From contig NZ_JALEBG010000001.1 of NCBI RefSeq assembly GCF_022758235.1, positions 2,418,001-2,482,000 on the forward strand: DNA of 64,000 nt, in the 5' to 3' direction. Position 1 is the first letter of the stretch. The number at the start of each line of letters is the position of its first letter. The notes beneath the pieces are model-generated. The model was not told the origin of the DNA and searched no databases. It saw only the letters and a list, made by a program, of their open reading frames with translations. The translations under genes were made by a program, and so were the position numbers. This DNA is from Pontibacter liquoris (GTDB taxonomy: Bacteria; Bacteroidota; Bacteroidia; Cytophagales; Hymenobacteraceae). This document shows positions 1 to 8,404 of the stretch, piece by piece.

Positions 1-3
1 AGC

Positions 4-26
4 AAAGTAAATTGTAAATTTACTTT
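4..26. promoter_or_regulatory. AT-rich inverted repeat upstream of the aldolase gene
   Basis: AAAGTAAATT and AAATTTACTTT are nearly perfect complements separated by two bases, about 80 bp before the aldolase start. This could be an operator or part of the upstream gene's terminator. The window begins at base 1, so the left context is missing. Confidence 0.3.
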
Positions 27-106
27 CGACATCTTTTTTGTTGTACTGAGAGCCTGTACAGAAGCTGCTACCAGTGCAGGAATAACGAACCTAAAACAAT
101 AACACA

Positions 107-1183
107 GTGAGCGAAACTAAAACTAAGTTCAGAGCCGGCGTACTATACGGAGATGAAGTAACAGAATTGTTTAAGTATGCCAATGAAAATAACTTTGCCC
201 TTCCGGCAGTAAACGTCATCGGCACCAACTCTATCAACGCCGTGCTGGAAACAGCCCGCGATGTTAATTCACCCGTGATCATTCAGTTTTCGCACAGCGG
301 TGCCCAGTTCGTAGCGGGCAAAGGCCTGGCGAACGATCAGCAGAAAGCAGCCATTGCCGGTGCTATTTCCGGTGCCCACCACGTGCACCTGATGGCCGAA
401 GCCTACGGCGTGCCAGTCGTATTACATACCGACCATGCCGCTAAAAAACTGTTGCCGTGGATAGATGGCCTGCTGGATGCCGGTGAGAAATTTTTTGCCG
501 AGCACGGCAAGCCTTTGTTCAGCTCGCACATGCTGGACCTCTCCGAAGAGCACATCCAGGAAAACGTGGAAACCTGCGCTTCTTACCTGAAGCGCATGGA
601 TCGCATGGGCATGACCGTAGAAATTGAGCTGGGTGTGACCGGTGGCGAGGAAGATGGCGTAGACAACTCTGATGTGGACAGCAACCGCCTTTACACGCAA
701 CCAGAAGAAGTAGCTTTTGCCTACGAAGAACTCAAGAAGATCAGCCACCGCTTTACCATCGCGGCAGCTTTTGGCAATGTGCACGGCGTGTATAAACCAG
801 GCAACGTGGAGCTGCGTCCGGAAATCCTGAAAAACTCGCAGGAATTTATTCAGCAGAAGTATGGCACCGGCCCTAACCCGGTAAACTTTGTATTCCATGG
901 TGGTTCCGGCTCAGAGAAGGCCAAGATCAAGGAAGCGATCGAATACGGCGCCATCAAAATGAACATTGATACTGACATGCAATGGGCGTTCTGGGAAGGC
1001 ATCAAAAACTACTATGAAGCCAACAAAGCTTATTTGCAGGCACAGCTGGGCAACCCAACCGGCGATGATGCCCCGAATAAGAAATACTACGATCCACGGG
1101 TATGGCTGCGCAAAGGCGAGGAGACGTTTATTGAGCGCCTGAAAGAAGCTTTCACCGACCTGAACGCGAACAACCGTAACTAG
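107..1183 (+). CDS. fbaA: Class II fructose-bisphosphate aldolase
   Basis: This enzyme cleaves fructose 1,6-bisphosphate to glyceraldehyde 3-phosphate and dihydroxyacetone phosphate in cytoplasmic glycolysis, and runs the reverse step in gluconeogenesis. The 358-residue product matches the E. coli FbaA length. It shows the zinc-binding HTDHAAKK segment near residue 108, the glycine-rich ELGVTGGEEDGVDN loop near 180, and the C-terminal FHGGSGS and NIDTDMQWAFW blocks typical of type A class II aldolases. Translation starts at GTG (107), giving MSETKTKF; no in-frame ATG lies closer to the conserved part. It ends 65 bp before the convergent pfkB, separated by a terminator. Confidence 0.97.
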   Translation: MSETKTKFRAGVLYGDEVTELFKYANENNFALPAVNVIGTNSINAVLETARDVNSPVIIQFSHSGAQFVAGKGLANDQQKAAIAGAISGAHHVHLMAEAYGVPVVLHTDHAAKKLLPWIDGLLDAGEKFFAEHGKPLFSSHMLDLSEEHIQENVETCASYLKRMDRMGMTVEIELGVTGGEEDGVDNSDVDSNRLYTQPEEVAFAYEELKKISHRFTIAAAFGNVHGVYKPGNVELRPEILKNSQEFIQQKYGTGPNPVNFVFHGGSGSEKAKIKEAIEYGAIKMNIDTDMQWAFWEGIKNYYEANKAYLQAQLGNPTGDDAPNKKYYDPRVWLRKGEETFIERLKEAFTDLNANNRN

Positions 1184-1203
1184 AATAAAGATTTAACTTA
1201 TGA

Positions 1204-1238
1204 GAAAAGGCGAGGTATAACCTTCGCCTTTTCTTTTT
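1204..1238 (+). terminator. Intrinsic terminator of fbaA
   Basis: GAAAAGGCGAGG pairs with CCTTCGCCTTTTC across a short TATAA loop and is followed by a T run. It lies 20 bp after the aldolase stop. Confidence 0.9.
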
Positions 1239-1247
1239 TATACTTTC

Positions 1248-2192
1248 TTACTTGCGGGCTTGCAGCCACTGGAAGATGTTCTCAGTGTCGTCTTTGCGGC
1301 ACAGCTCCGAACCGGACGTCATGGTAGCCGCCGTACCGGCCGCCACGCCGTAGCGTACCACATCGTCCATCGAGCATCCTTTGATCAAACTCAGCACCAT
1401 GCCGGCTACCATACTATCGCCGGCTCCAACGGCACTTTTCTGGGGCACTGTGGGCGGAACGACATACGTGATACCGCCTTCTTTTGTAGCCATCATGGCA
1501 CCACGTGGCCCCAGCGACACAACCAGCACCTGGCATTTGCCTTTTTCAAGCACCTCTCGGGCTATCTTCTCCTGCTCCATAGCCGATATTTCTTCTTTCC
1601 CGGCCAGGGCGGCCAGCTCTCCCAGGTTGGGTTTGAGTAGGTATACGCCTGCGCCGGCTGCTTTCAGCATCGCCTCGCCCGAGGTATCGACCACCAACCG
1701 GAAGCCGCGGCGCCTGGCGATCAGCGCCAGCTGCAGATAAAAATCATCGGGCACGCCCGGCGGTAGGCTGCCACTGGCTACTACATACTTCGGCAGTTCC
1801 GCGGCAGGCATCTGCTCCAGTTTGTCCAAGCATTGCCGCCATTCATCCTCTGATGTTTCGGGCCCCGGCATGCCAAAGCGGTATTGGTTACCGGTGCTGT
1901 CTTCTTTCACCATCAGGTTTTCGCGCGTCCAGTTTTTGGTTTGCACGGCCCAGAAATCAACCCCTTCCTCCTTTAACAGGTCGCACAGCACCTTGCCGGC
2001 AGGGCCACCTGCCAGCAACCAGGCACACGACCGGCCTCCCAGTTTATGCACTGCCCGGGAGACATTAATACCGCCCCCTCCCGGTTCGTAAACCGGCGTT
2101 TCGCAACGCAGTTTCTTATCCGGCTGCACCTGCCTGACATGCGTGCTCTTGTCGAGCGCCGGATTGAGCGTGATGGTGATGATGTTGTGCAT
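1248..2192 (-). CDS. pfkB: PfkB-family 6-phosphofructokinase (minor isozyme type)
   Basis: This ribokinase-fold sugar kinase is expected to phosphorylate fructose 6-phosphate (or another phosphosugar such as fructose 1-phosphate or tagatose 6-phosphate) with ATP. The 314-residue product begins MHNIITITLNPALD. The KLRCETPVYEPGGGGINVSR stretch around residue 30 closely resembles E. coli PfkB, and the C-terminal AVGAGDSMVAG carries the catalytic Asp and anion hole of PfkB kinases. An in-frame ATG 66 bp upstream exists, but the intervening codons are made from a heptameric repeat (MSCVLCLTSQ...) and are unlikely to be translated. It converges on fbaA, so consecutive glycolytic steps sit side by side. 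Whether it prefers F6P or F1P cannot be settled by eye. Confidence 0.92.
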   Translation of the reverse strand: MHNIITITLNPALDKSTHVRQVQPDKKLRCETPVYEPGGGGINVSRAVHKLGGRSCAWLLAGGPAGKVLCDLLKEEGVDFWAVQTKNWTRENLMVKEDSTGNQYRFGMPGPETSEDEWRQCLDKLEQMPAAELPKYVVASGSLPPGVPDDFYLQLALIARRRGFRLVVDTSGEAMLKAAGAGVYLLKPNLGELAALAGKEEISAMEQEKIAREVLEKGKCQVLVVSLGPRGAMMATKEGGITYVVPPTVPQKSAVGAGDSMVAGMVLSLIKGCSMDDVVRYGVAAGTAATMTSGSELCRKDDTENIFQWLQARK

Positions 2193-2210
2193 GGTGTTTT
2201 TATTTGGGGA

Positions 2211-2266
2211 CATAAGACAAAGGGCGTTTTGGGACGTAAGACAAAGGACACAAGACATAGGACTCG
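2211..2266. repeat. Heptanucleotide GACAYAA-type tandem repeat
   Basis: The stretch is built of degenerate 7-mers (GACATAA, GACAAAG, GACGTAA, GACAAAG, GACACAA, GACATAG) directly upstream of the pfkB start. A related pyrimidine-strand version lies at 16668-16738 at the end of another gene. Confidence 0.7.
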
Positions 2267-2459
2267 TTTATATTACCTTATACTTACATACACGATTACA
2301 TAACTCGCTTTGGTTAAGTATAAACATACTTCTCTAAGGTTTTACGGCTCATCTTTTTAGGCGCAATGCAACTGCCCGCTCCTTCCTGCAGGGTACTACT
2401 AAACAAAGTATAATTCTAGCCCCTTATGCCACTGTATACCTCTGCTCAGAACAAATCTT

Positions 2460-3299
2460 TTAAGAAGCTGCAGGATGCTGCCGGATCGTATGGGTAAGGG
2501 ATTTCAGGAATGCCTGCACCTCTTCTACGTCCTCTAACCGGTAGGCTGCTGCCGTTTGTTCATCGTGTTCTCCTACCATAATCCCGATGCCGCGGCCCTG
2601 CAGCGTAGCAAAAGCATCTTCATCCGTTAGGTCATCTCCAATGTAGAGCGGCACGATGCCAGGCTGGTTTAACTCCAACTCACGGAGCAGCCATTCCACC
2701 GCCTTCCCTTTATGCCAATCCAGGTTTGGTTTCAGTTCAAGCACCTTTTTGCCGGGACCTTTCTTTAGCTCCGGATGATTTGCGATCACCTCATTTGTAA
2801 CACGCAGTACCTGCTCCACCTGCTCATCGGGTACATTGCGGTAATGCACGGCAATGGCATAGCGCTTCCGCTCCACCAGCACGCCTTCCGCCTCCTGTAA
2901 CTTCTCATTCAGTTCCTTGTAGGCTTCGTCCAGTGCAGACAAAGCAGCTTTGGCGCCGCCCGGCTCGGTATGCATGTTGTTAGGTCCGGAGATATCGAAG
3001 CCGTGGGAACCGGCATAGTAGAGGTTGTCCAGGTGCACCAGTTGTTTTACATCAGCTCGGTCGCGGCCACTCACCACAGCCACCAGGCAGACCTCTGCCA
3101 GCTGCTGTAACGTTTCGCGCATGTGGGAGCTCAGGATGGCTTTTGTCGGATCTTTTACAATGGGGCTCAGGCAGCCGTCATAATCCAGGAATACCGCGGG
3201 CTTTTTGCCTTGCAGCAATGCCGGAACATTGCTTAAAGCGGAGGGCAGCTCGTTCGCATCCTGTTTCTGAACAGCTACTCCGGGTTGATTTTTTGTCAT
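2460..3299 (-). CDS. otsB: Trehalose-phosphatase
   Basis: This HAD-superfamily phosphatase converts trehalose 6-phosphate to trehalose, the second step of the OtsA/OtsB pathway. The 279-residue product has HAD motif I FLDYDGCLSP (near residue 40), SGRDRADV near 80, and LYIGDDLTDEDAF near 230, all standard for trehalose-phosphatases. Start choice: a longer reading frame reaches 3395, but a TAnnTTTG promoter element at 3344-3351 would place transcription initiation inside it, so the ATG at 3299 is preferred. OtsA, which would make the substrate, is not in the window. The neighbouring pgi and phosphoglucomutase-like genes fit a sugar-phosphate or osmoprotectant role. Confidence 0.9.
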   Translation of the reverse strand: MTKNQPGVAVQKQDANELPSALSNVPALLQGKKPAVFLDYDGCLSPIVKDPTKAILSSHMRETLQQLAEVCLVAVVSGRDRADVKQLVHLDNLYYAGSHGFDISGPNNMHTEPGGAKAALSALDEAYKELNEKLQEAEGVLVERKRYAIAVHYRNVPDEQVEQVLRVTNEVIANHPELKKGPGKKVLELKPNLDWHKGKAVEWLLRELELNQPGIVPLYIGDDLTDEDAFATLQGRGIGIMVGEHDEQTAAAYRLEDVEEVQAFLKSLTHTIRQHPAAS

Positions 3300-3343
3300 A
3301 CTATGGTCTGAAATGAATGCCGCACTAGCTTGGCGCTGTGTGG

Positions 3344-3351
3344 CAAAGGTA
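3344..3351 (-). promoter_or_regulatory. Bacteroidetes -7 promoter element for otsB
   Basis: Read on the minus strand this is TACCTTTG, matching the TAnnTTTG -7 consensus. Initiation would fall about 35 bp before the chosen otsB ATG. I see no clear -33 TTTG element. Confidence 0.5.
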
Positions 3352-3434
3352 TTTTTTGTGTTCGATACGATTATAGGCCCGGTTCCTTCCGGCAATAGCG
3401 CCGGAAAACTTCACACGGCAACTGGTACAGCGTT

Positions 3435-3605
3435 TTACGGAATCCCTTCTGTCTGCTGCTGTGGCGGCACATGCGGTCCTTGCTCTGGCCGGGTCGCGGG
3501 CTGTTTGCCGCCATTCACATAGCCTTTATGCGGCGAGCTGCCTGTTTTTTTCTTTTCCTGCTCAGTTTGGTCGGCTTTATCAGGGGGTAAGTGCTGCTTT
3601 TCCAT
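3435..3605 (-). CDS. Small hydrophilic hypothetical protein
   Basis: A 56-residue product beginning MEKQHLPPDKADQTEQEKK, rich in Gln, Lys, Pro and Gly and with no hydrophobic segment, so probably disordered and cytoplasmic. The reading frame extends upstream (possible starts at 3623 and 3668), but the extra residues look unlike the rest. I recognise no family. It lies between otsB and pgi, divergent from pgi, with no visible terminator after it. Confidence 0.45.
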   Translation of the reverse strand: MEKQHLPPDKADQTEQEKKKTGSSPHKGYVNGGKQPATRPEQGPHVPPQQQTEGIP

Positions 3606-3794
3606 AGTTGCTTCTGTTCGCATCAATTTGCTTATACCTGGGAGTGGCCATTGCCATTCCCTTAGCACTACGCAGCTGCTCTTTAAATGATACTGCTACC
3701 TGTTGGACAACGAATATCCAGTGTGCGCAACGCCACCTGCATTCTAACGCGTACAGTAGTATAATCCGGAGTAAACTAAATTACTAAAAAGTAG

Positions 3795-3802
3795 TAGTTT
3801 TG
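3795..3802 (+). promoter_or_regulatory. -7 promoter element for pgi
   Basis: TAGTTTTG matches TAnnTTTG, 34 bp before the pgi ATG. An AGAGGA purine run at 3825-3830, just ahead of the ATG, may aid ribosome binding. Confidence 0.5.
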
Positions 3803-3835
3803 CGCTCTACAACCTTCATCACAAAGAGGAAAGCT

Positions 3836-5488
3836 ATGCTGAAAAACGATAACCCAACCGATACCAAAGCCTGGCAGCAACTGCAGGCGCATTTCCGGGA
3901 GTTGGCTCCCCAACACCTGCGCGACCTTTTTGCTCAGGATCCGGAACGATTCAGCAAACTCTCGCTGCAGGCCAACGACATGCTCTTCGACCTTTCCAAA
4001 AATCGCATCACCGAAGAAACGCTGGACCTGCTCACGCAGCTGGCCGAAGAGGCGGATGTGCCGGGCGCCATTGAAAGTATGTTTACAGGCGAGAAAATAA
4101 ATGTAACCGAGGGCCGGGCGGTATTGCATACGGCTCTACGAAACTTTACTGATACAACGCTGGAGGCAGAGGGCGAAAATGCCCTGCAGCAGGTACGCCA
4201 GGTGCAGGAGCAAATGCGGCAGTTCAGCGATAAACTACAAAACGGCACCTGGCTGGGGTATATGGGCAAGCCTATAACACAGATCGTGAACATTGGCATC
4301 GGCGGCTCGCACCTGGGCCCGCAGATGGTAACCGAAGCGCTCAAGAGCTATCAGAACCGCAACATCAATGTATACTTTATCTCCAACGTGGATGGTACCG
4401 ATGCGGCCGAGACCCTGCGCCTGCTAAACCCGGAAACAACATTGTTCATTATCGCCTCCAAGACGTTTACCACCAAAGAAACCCTGGCCAACGCCCACAC
4501 TGCCCGCAGCTGGTTTCTGGAGCAAGCAAAAGACGAAAAACAGATCAGCAAACACTTTGTGGCCCTCTCCACCAACATCGAAGCAGTGACAAAATTCGGC
4601 ATCGCGCCGGAAAACATCTTCCAGTTCTGGGATTGGGTGGGTGGCCGTTATTCGCTTTGGTCAGCTATCGGGCTTTCTGTTGCTTGCGCCCTGGGGTATG
4701 AGCATTTCGAGGAGCTGCTGCGGGGCGCCGAAGCCATGGACAAACACTTCCGCCAGACGCCGCTACGCCAGAATATTCCGGTACAGATGGCCTTGCTGAG
4801 CATCTGGTATACCAACTTTTTTAACTGCCAGACACACGCGGTGCTGCCCTACGACCAATACCTGCGCCTGCTGCCCGACTACCTGCAACAGCTGCAAATG
4901 GAGAGCAACGGCAAAAGCACCGACCGCAACGGTCAGTTTGTTACCTACAACACGCAACCCATCGTATGGGGAGCTGCCGGCACCAACGGGCAACACTCCT
5001 TTTACCAGCTCATCCACCAAGGCACGTTCCTAATCCCCTGCGATTTCATTGCGCCGGCACAAAGCCATAATCCGCTGGGCCAGCACCACCCGATCCTGTT
5101 GTCCAACTTTTTTGCGCAGACAGAAGCGCTGATGAAAGGCAAAACAGCCGAAGAAGTGCGCGCAGAGCTGCAGCAGAAAGGCGGCATGAGTGCTGAGGAG
5201 ATTGAAGAACTGGTGCCCCACAAAGTATTCCAGGGCAACAAGCCTTCCACGTCCATCATGTTCCCGATGCTCACGCCTTTTATACTTGGCGGGCTAGTAG
5301 CCATGTATGAGCATAAGACCTTTGTACAGGGCGTTATCTGGAATATCTATAGTTTCGATCAGTGGGGCGTGGAACTGGGCAAGCAACTTGCCGGCACAAT
5401 TGAAGCAGAGATTGAAAAAGGCAAGCCGGGTCAGCACGACAGCTCCACCAACGGGCTGATCAACTACTACCTGGCAAACCGCGGCTAA
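3836..5488 (+). CDS. pgi: Glucose-6-phosphate isomerase
   Basis: This enzyme interconverts glucose 6-phosphate and fructose 6-phosphate in glycolysis and gluconeogenesis. At 550 residues it matches the long E. coli-type enzyme (549). Visible landmarks are [13 protein letters not shown] near residue 150, the PGI signature [14 protein letters not shown] near 265, the [14 protein letters not shown] block near 380 carrying the catalytic His, and the C-terminal [15 protein letters not shown] signature. The ATG at 3836 is chosen over an upstream frame start at 3800 because of the purine-rich AGAGGA just before it and the promoter element overlapping the longer start. A very long hairpin terminator follows. 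Confidence 0.97.
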   Translation: MLKNDNPTDTKAWQQLQAHFRELAPQHLRDLFAQDPERFSKLSLQANDMLFDLSKNRITEETLDLLTQLAEEADVPGAIESMFTGEKINVTEGRAVLHTALRNFTDTTLEAEGENALQQVRQVQEQMRQFSDKLQNGTWLGYMGKPITQIVNIGIGGSHLGPQMVTEALKSYQNRNINVYFISNVDGTDAAETLRLLNPETTLFIIASKTFTTKETLANAHTARSWFLEQAKDEKQISKHFVALSTNIEAVTKFGIAPENIFQFWDWVGGRYSLWSAIGLSVACALGYEHFEELLRGAEAMDKHFRQTPLRQNIPVQMALLSIWYTNFFNCQTHAVLPYDQYLRLLPDYLQQLQMESNGKSTDRNGQFVTYNTQPIVWGAAGTNGQHSFYQLIHQGTFLIPCDFIAPAQSHNPLGQHHPILLSNFFAQTEALMKGKTAEEVRAELQQKGGMSAEEIEELVPHKVFQGNKPSTSIMFPMLTPFILGGLVAMYEHKTFVQGVIWNIYSFDQWGVELGKQLAGTIEAEIEKGKPGQHDSSTNGLINYYLANRG

Positions 5489-5502
5489 GATCTGCTAAAG
5501 CT

Positions 5503-5558
5503 AAAAAGAAGCGGGGCGAAGAAAACTTCAGAAGTTTTCTTCGCCCCGCTTCTTTTTT
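5503..5558. terminator. Strong terminator after pgi (possibly bidirectional)
   Basis: A near-perfect 27-bp stem (AAAAAGAAGCGGGGCG... pairing with ...CGCCCCGCTTCTTTTTT) with almost no loop lies between the convergent pgi and phosphoglucomutase-like genes. Both sides carry A/T runs, so it can stop transcription from either direction. Confidence 0.92.
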
Positions 5559-5628
5559 CTGTCCGGTATATGCAGCTAAAGCGGCTTATACTTGTTTAGC
5601 CCGCATGTTACCTGCTGCCGGTGGGCAT

Positions 5629-6372
5629 TCAGGCATTCTCAAATCCTTGTATGATGAGGTCGGCGCCACTTTCCTCTAAGGGTGCTTTATTTCCGCCGCG
5701 GTCTATCCCTACCACAAGAGCAAAATTGCCAGCTTTGGCGGCCTGAATGCCTTTCGGAGCATCTTCAAAAACAGCTGTTTCGGATGGGCTTACGTTCAGG
5801 CGTTTAGCGGTCTCCAAGAAAAGGTCTGGGGCCGGTTTGTGCTGCAGTCCTTCTGTTGCTGCGGTGAGGCCATCTACGCGCTCTTCAAAAAAGCGCTCCA
5901 GTCCTGCCCGCTGCAGAATATCGTGGCAGTTTTTGCTCGAAGAAACCACGGCAATGCGGCGGCCGGCTTTTTGCTGTTGCTTCAGCCACTCTACCGTATC
6001 CTCGTATACTTCCACACCCTGTTTAATCATCTCCTGGAAATACATGTTTTTTAGGTTTCCCAACCCTACCACAGTCTCTTTGCCAGTATAGTCTTCCGGC
6101 GTACCTTCCGGCAGCTCGATGCCTTTTGCTTTAAACAGGTTGCGCACGGCTGTATGGCGGGGCACGCCGTCTACATAAGCGCTATAATCTTTTTCCGCAT
6201 CCATCGGCTCGTAAGCCTTCCCGTCCTGCTCGCCACGCTTACGCAAAAACGTATCTACCATGCGTTTCCAGGCTTCGGCATGGATCATCGCTGTATGCGT
6301 AATAACGCCATCCATATCCAGAATAAGAGCTTTTATATTTTTTTCCTGCAGTAGGTTATTAAGGGTGCTCAT
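5629..6372 (-). CDS. Beta-phosphoglucomutase-like HAD hydrolase
   Basis: A 247-residue HAD protein with motif I LILDMDGVITHT (nucleophile and acid/base Asp pair, residues ~17-20), a helical cap, a Ser motif VVSSSKN near 143, and motif IV VFEDAPKGIQAAK near 200. This organisation fits beta-phosphoglucomutase, which converts beta-glucose 1-phosphate to glucose 6-phosphate, but related phosphosugar phosphatases look the same. The larger insertion between motif I and the cap (residues 35-60) is typical of the Bacteroidetes and actinobacterial form found near trehalose or maltose phosphorylases. No phosphorylase gene is in the window. Convergent with pgi, whose substrate would be its product. Confidence 0.8.
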   Translation of the reverse strand: MSTLNNLLQEKNIKALILDMDGVITHTAMIHAEAWKRMVDTFLRKRGEQDGKAYEPMDAEKDYSAYVDGVPRHTAVRNLFKAKGIELPEGTPEDYTGKETVVGLGNLKNMYFQEMIKQGVEVYEDTVEWLKQQQKAGRRIAVVSSSKNCHDILQRAGLERFFEERVDGLTAATEGLQHKPAPDLFLETAKRLNVSPSETAVFEDAPKGIQAAKAGNFALVVGIDRGGNKAPLEESGADLIIQGFENA

Positions 6373-6795
6373 GCTGTTCGTGTTAAAGTTTTATAATACA
6401 CTCACTTTACTGATGATCGAATTTTGATGGTTGAAGGTAGCAGATTTTTTTCGGTTTCTGAACTATGTACCCCTAAAAGCACTATCCGAATCAAAGAATT
6501 ATGCCCCGAAATGCCTGCTCTCTTACGCTTATCAAAATTAAAGGATCAAAATATTTTCTATCTGATATATACTTACTAATCCGGCATCTCCCGTAAAACG
6601 TCAGGTAAACCTACCTGCACCGGGCAGGACTGTTTAAAACCAGGGCCAGGCATTGCCAGAACTTTTGTGTCGCAAAAAAGGTACAACCCGCTGCAGCCGC
6701 GCTGCTGTTGCGGCAAAACCTGCAGCCAAGCTTTTGATGGGTGTCTGACACCAGATTTCCGGACCTTAACGTATGATCCTCTTTACCCGACCCTT
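6373..6795. other. Spacer between divergent genes
   Basis: This 423-bp spacer must hold the promoters of the phosphoglucomutase-like gene (leftward) and the GDWDRH lipoprotein (rightward). I see one AAGTATA-type site (6567), some AT-rich DNA and no convincing gene. A frame starting at GTG 6667 runs into the lipoprotein but lacks the features of a real N-terminus. Confidence 0.5.
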
Positions 6796-8403
6796 ATGCC
6801 GATGCAGCTGAAGAAAGCATGCCTGGGAGTGCTGCTACTTTTAAGTATGCTGCTTGGCAGCTGTGCCGATGCTGATTTTTTCCAGAAGGATGCGCGGGCT
6901 ACCCCTGCAGAACGAGGCGGCCAGGCACCGGCCGGCCCGGACAGCGCCTGGGTAGTAGCCGGCCGCCATTACGACCGAAACAGCCTGTTCCGCCTGCTTT
7001 GGGGCAACCATAACCGCAACCTTTGGGCTACGCCGGTCAAGCTGCCCGTTTTTCGCCTGCACCAGGTAAAAGGAGGCCTGCGCGTAGAGGAGAAAGGCGG
7101 CGGCTTCCAGACCACCAGCTTCCACCTGCTGGATGCGGAAGGGCGCGCTTATACTTTCCGGTCCCTGGACAAAGATCCGGCCGAGGTGGTGAGTGCTTTC
7201 TGGCGCCGCACCTTTGTGACCAACGTGCTGCGCGACCAAACCTCGGCCGCCAATCCGTTTGGCGCGCTGGTGGTGCCTGTGCTGGCTGAAGCTGCCGGGG
7301 TACGCCATACGAATCCGGCGCTATACTATGTTTCCGCTACCGATACATCGTTTGGAGAATATGCTCCGCTGGTACAGGGTAAGTTATTCTTACTGGAAGA
7401 GAAGTATAAATCTCCGGCCGACCTGACACCTGCCTTTGCCCCTGCCACTGATTTTGCTGATTCCGAAGAAGCGTTGCGGCTTCGGTTTAACACCAACACG
7501 CACCATTTTGATCAGCAGGCTTTTGCCCGCGCCCGCCTGCTGGATGTGCTGCTGGGCGATTGGGACCGCCACAAAGGACAATGGAACTGGGCAGTAGTGC
7601 AGCAGGGAACCGATACCATGTATGAGCCCATTCCGGTAGACCGCGACCAGGTCTTCTTTCAAATGCACGATGGCCTGATCCCGGTGATTGCCACCAGCAA
7701 ACTGCTCGCCCGCAAGCTTCACTCCTTTGGCCCCGAGGTCGATGATGTGGCTGCTTATATGATCAATGCCAGGTTTATAGATGACCGCTTGTTGAACGAG
7801 TTACAGGAAAGGGATTGGATTGCCATTAGCCGCCAGCTGCAGGTGCAGCTCACCGATGCTGTGCTGGCAAAAGCCTTGCACCAGTTGCCCCCGCCCATAT
7901 ACACGCTAATCGGGCCCCAGCTTCTTGAAAACCTGCAGAAAAGGCGTGATGCCCTGGTAGAAGTGGCCGCAACGATGTATGCGCTCCTGGCCGAAGAGGT
8001 GACCATTCCTGGTTCCGACCAGGAAGAAATTTTTCACATCCGGCGCTTGAGCAATGATCGGACAGAAGTAACCGTACGCCGCAAGGCCACCGATCAGCGG
8101 CCTAACGCGCAGCTTTATCACCGCATATTTAAAGGTAACGAGACCCGGCAACTTACCCTCCATGGGCTAGCCGGGGATGATGAATTTGTGATAGAAGGGC
8201 AGGTGGATAATGCTATTCCACTGGCTGTATATGGTGGTCTTGGCGAAGATAAAATAATAGACCGTTCCAGTGTAGCGGGCTGGAAAAAGATGACTTCGGT
8301 CTATGACACCGAAAGAGGCACCGAGATAATACCCGGCCCTGAAACCCGCGTGCTGACTACCCGCGATGTGCGGGTGCATGCGTACGACCGCGAAGGCAAC
8401 TAA
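6796..8403 (+). CDS. GDWDRH-motif lipoprotein, possible kinase-like fold
   Basis: A 535-residue predicted lipoprotein. The N-terminus MPMQLKKACLGVLLLLSM is followed by LLGSC, a lipobox, so it should be lipid-anchored in the envelope. The central LLDVLLGDWDRHKGQW (near residue 248) and PIPVDRDQVFF (near 277) resemble the catalytic DRH and metal-binding Asp arrangement of atypical secreted kinases, which is inference. From memory, large Bacteroidetes envelope proteins carry this region between an N-terminal metallophosphoesterase and a C-terminal D15-type beta-barrel. This protein has neither: it stops at VHAYDREGN, just where the barrel would begin, 2 bp from the convergent epimerase gene. The missing phosphoesterase-type domain exists separately at 18891. 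No function is assigned. Confidence 0.75.
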   Translation: MPMQLKKACLGVLLLLSMLLGSCADADFFQKDARATPAERGGQAPAGPDSAWVVAGRHYDRNSLFRLLWGNHNRNLWATPVKLPVFRLHQVKGGLRVEEKGGGFQTTSFHLLDAEGRAYTFRSLDKDPAEVVSAFWRRTFVTNVLRDQTSAANPFGALVVPVLAEAAGVRHTNPALYYVSATDTSFGEYAPLVQGKLFLLEEKYKSPADLTPAFAPATDFADSEEALRLRFNTNTHHFDQQAFARARLLDVLLGDWDRHKGQWNWAVVQQGTDTMYEPIPVDRDQVFFQMHDGLIPVIATSKLLARKLHSFGPEVDDVAAYMINARFIDDRLLNELQERDWIAISRQLQVQLTDAVLAKALHQLPPPIYTLIGPQLLENLQKRRDALVEVAATMYALLAEEVTIPGSDQEEIFHIRRLSNDRTEVTVRRKATDQRPNAQLYHRIFKGNETRQLTLHGLAGDDEFVIEGQVDNAIPLAVYGGLGEDKIIDRSSVAGWKKMTSVYDTERGTEIIPGPETRVLTTRDVRVHAYDREGN

Positions 8404-8404
8404 T

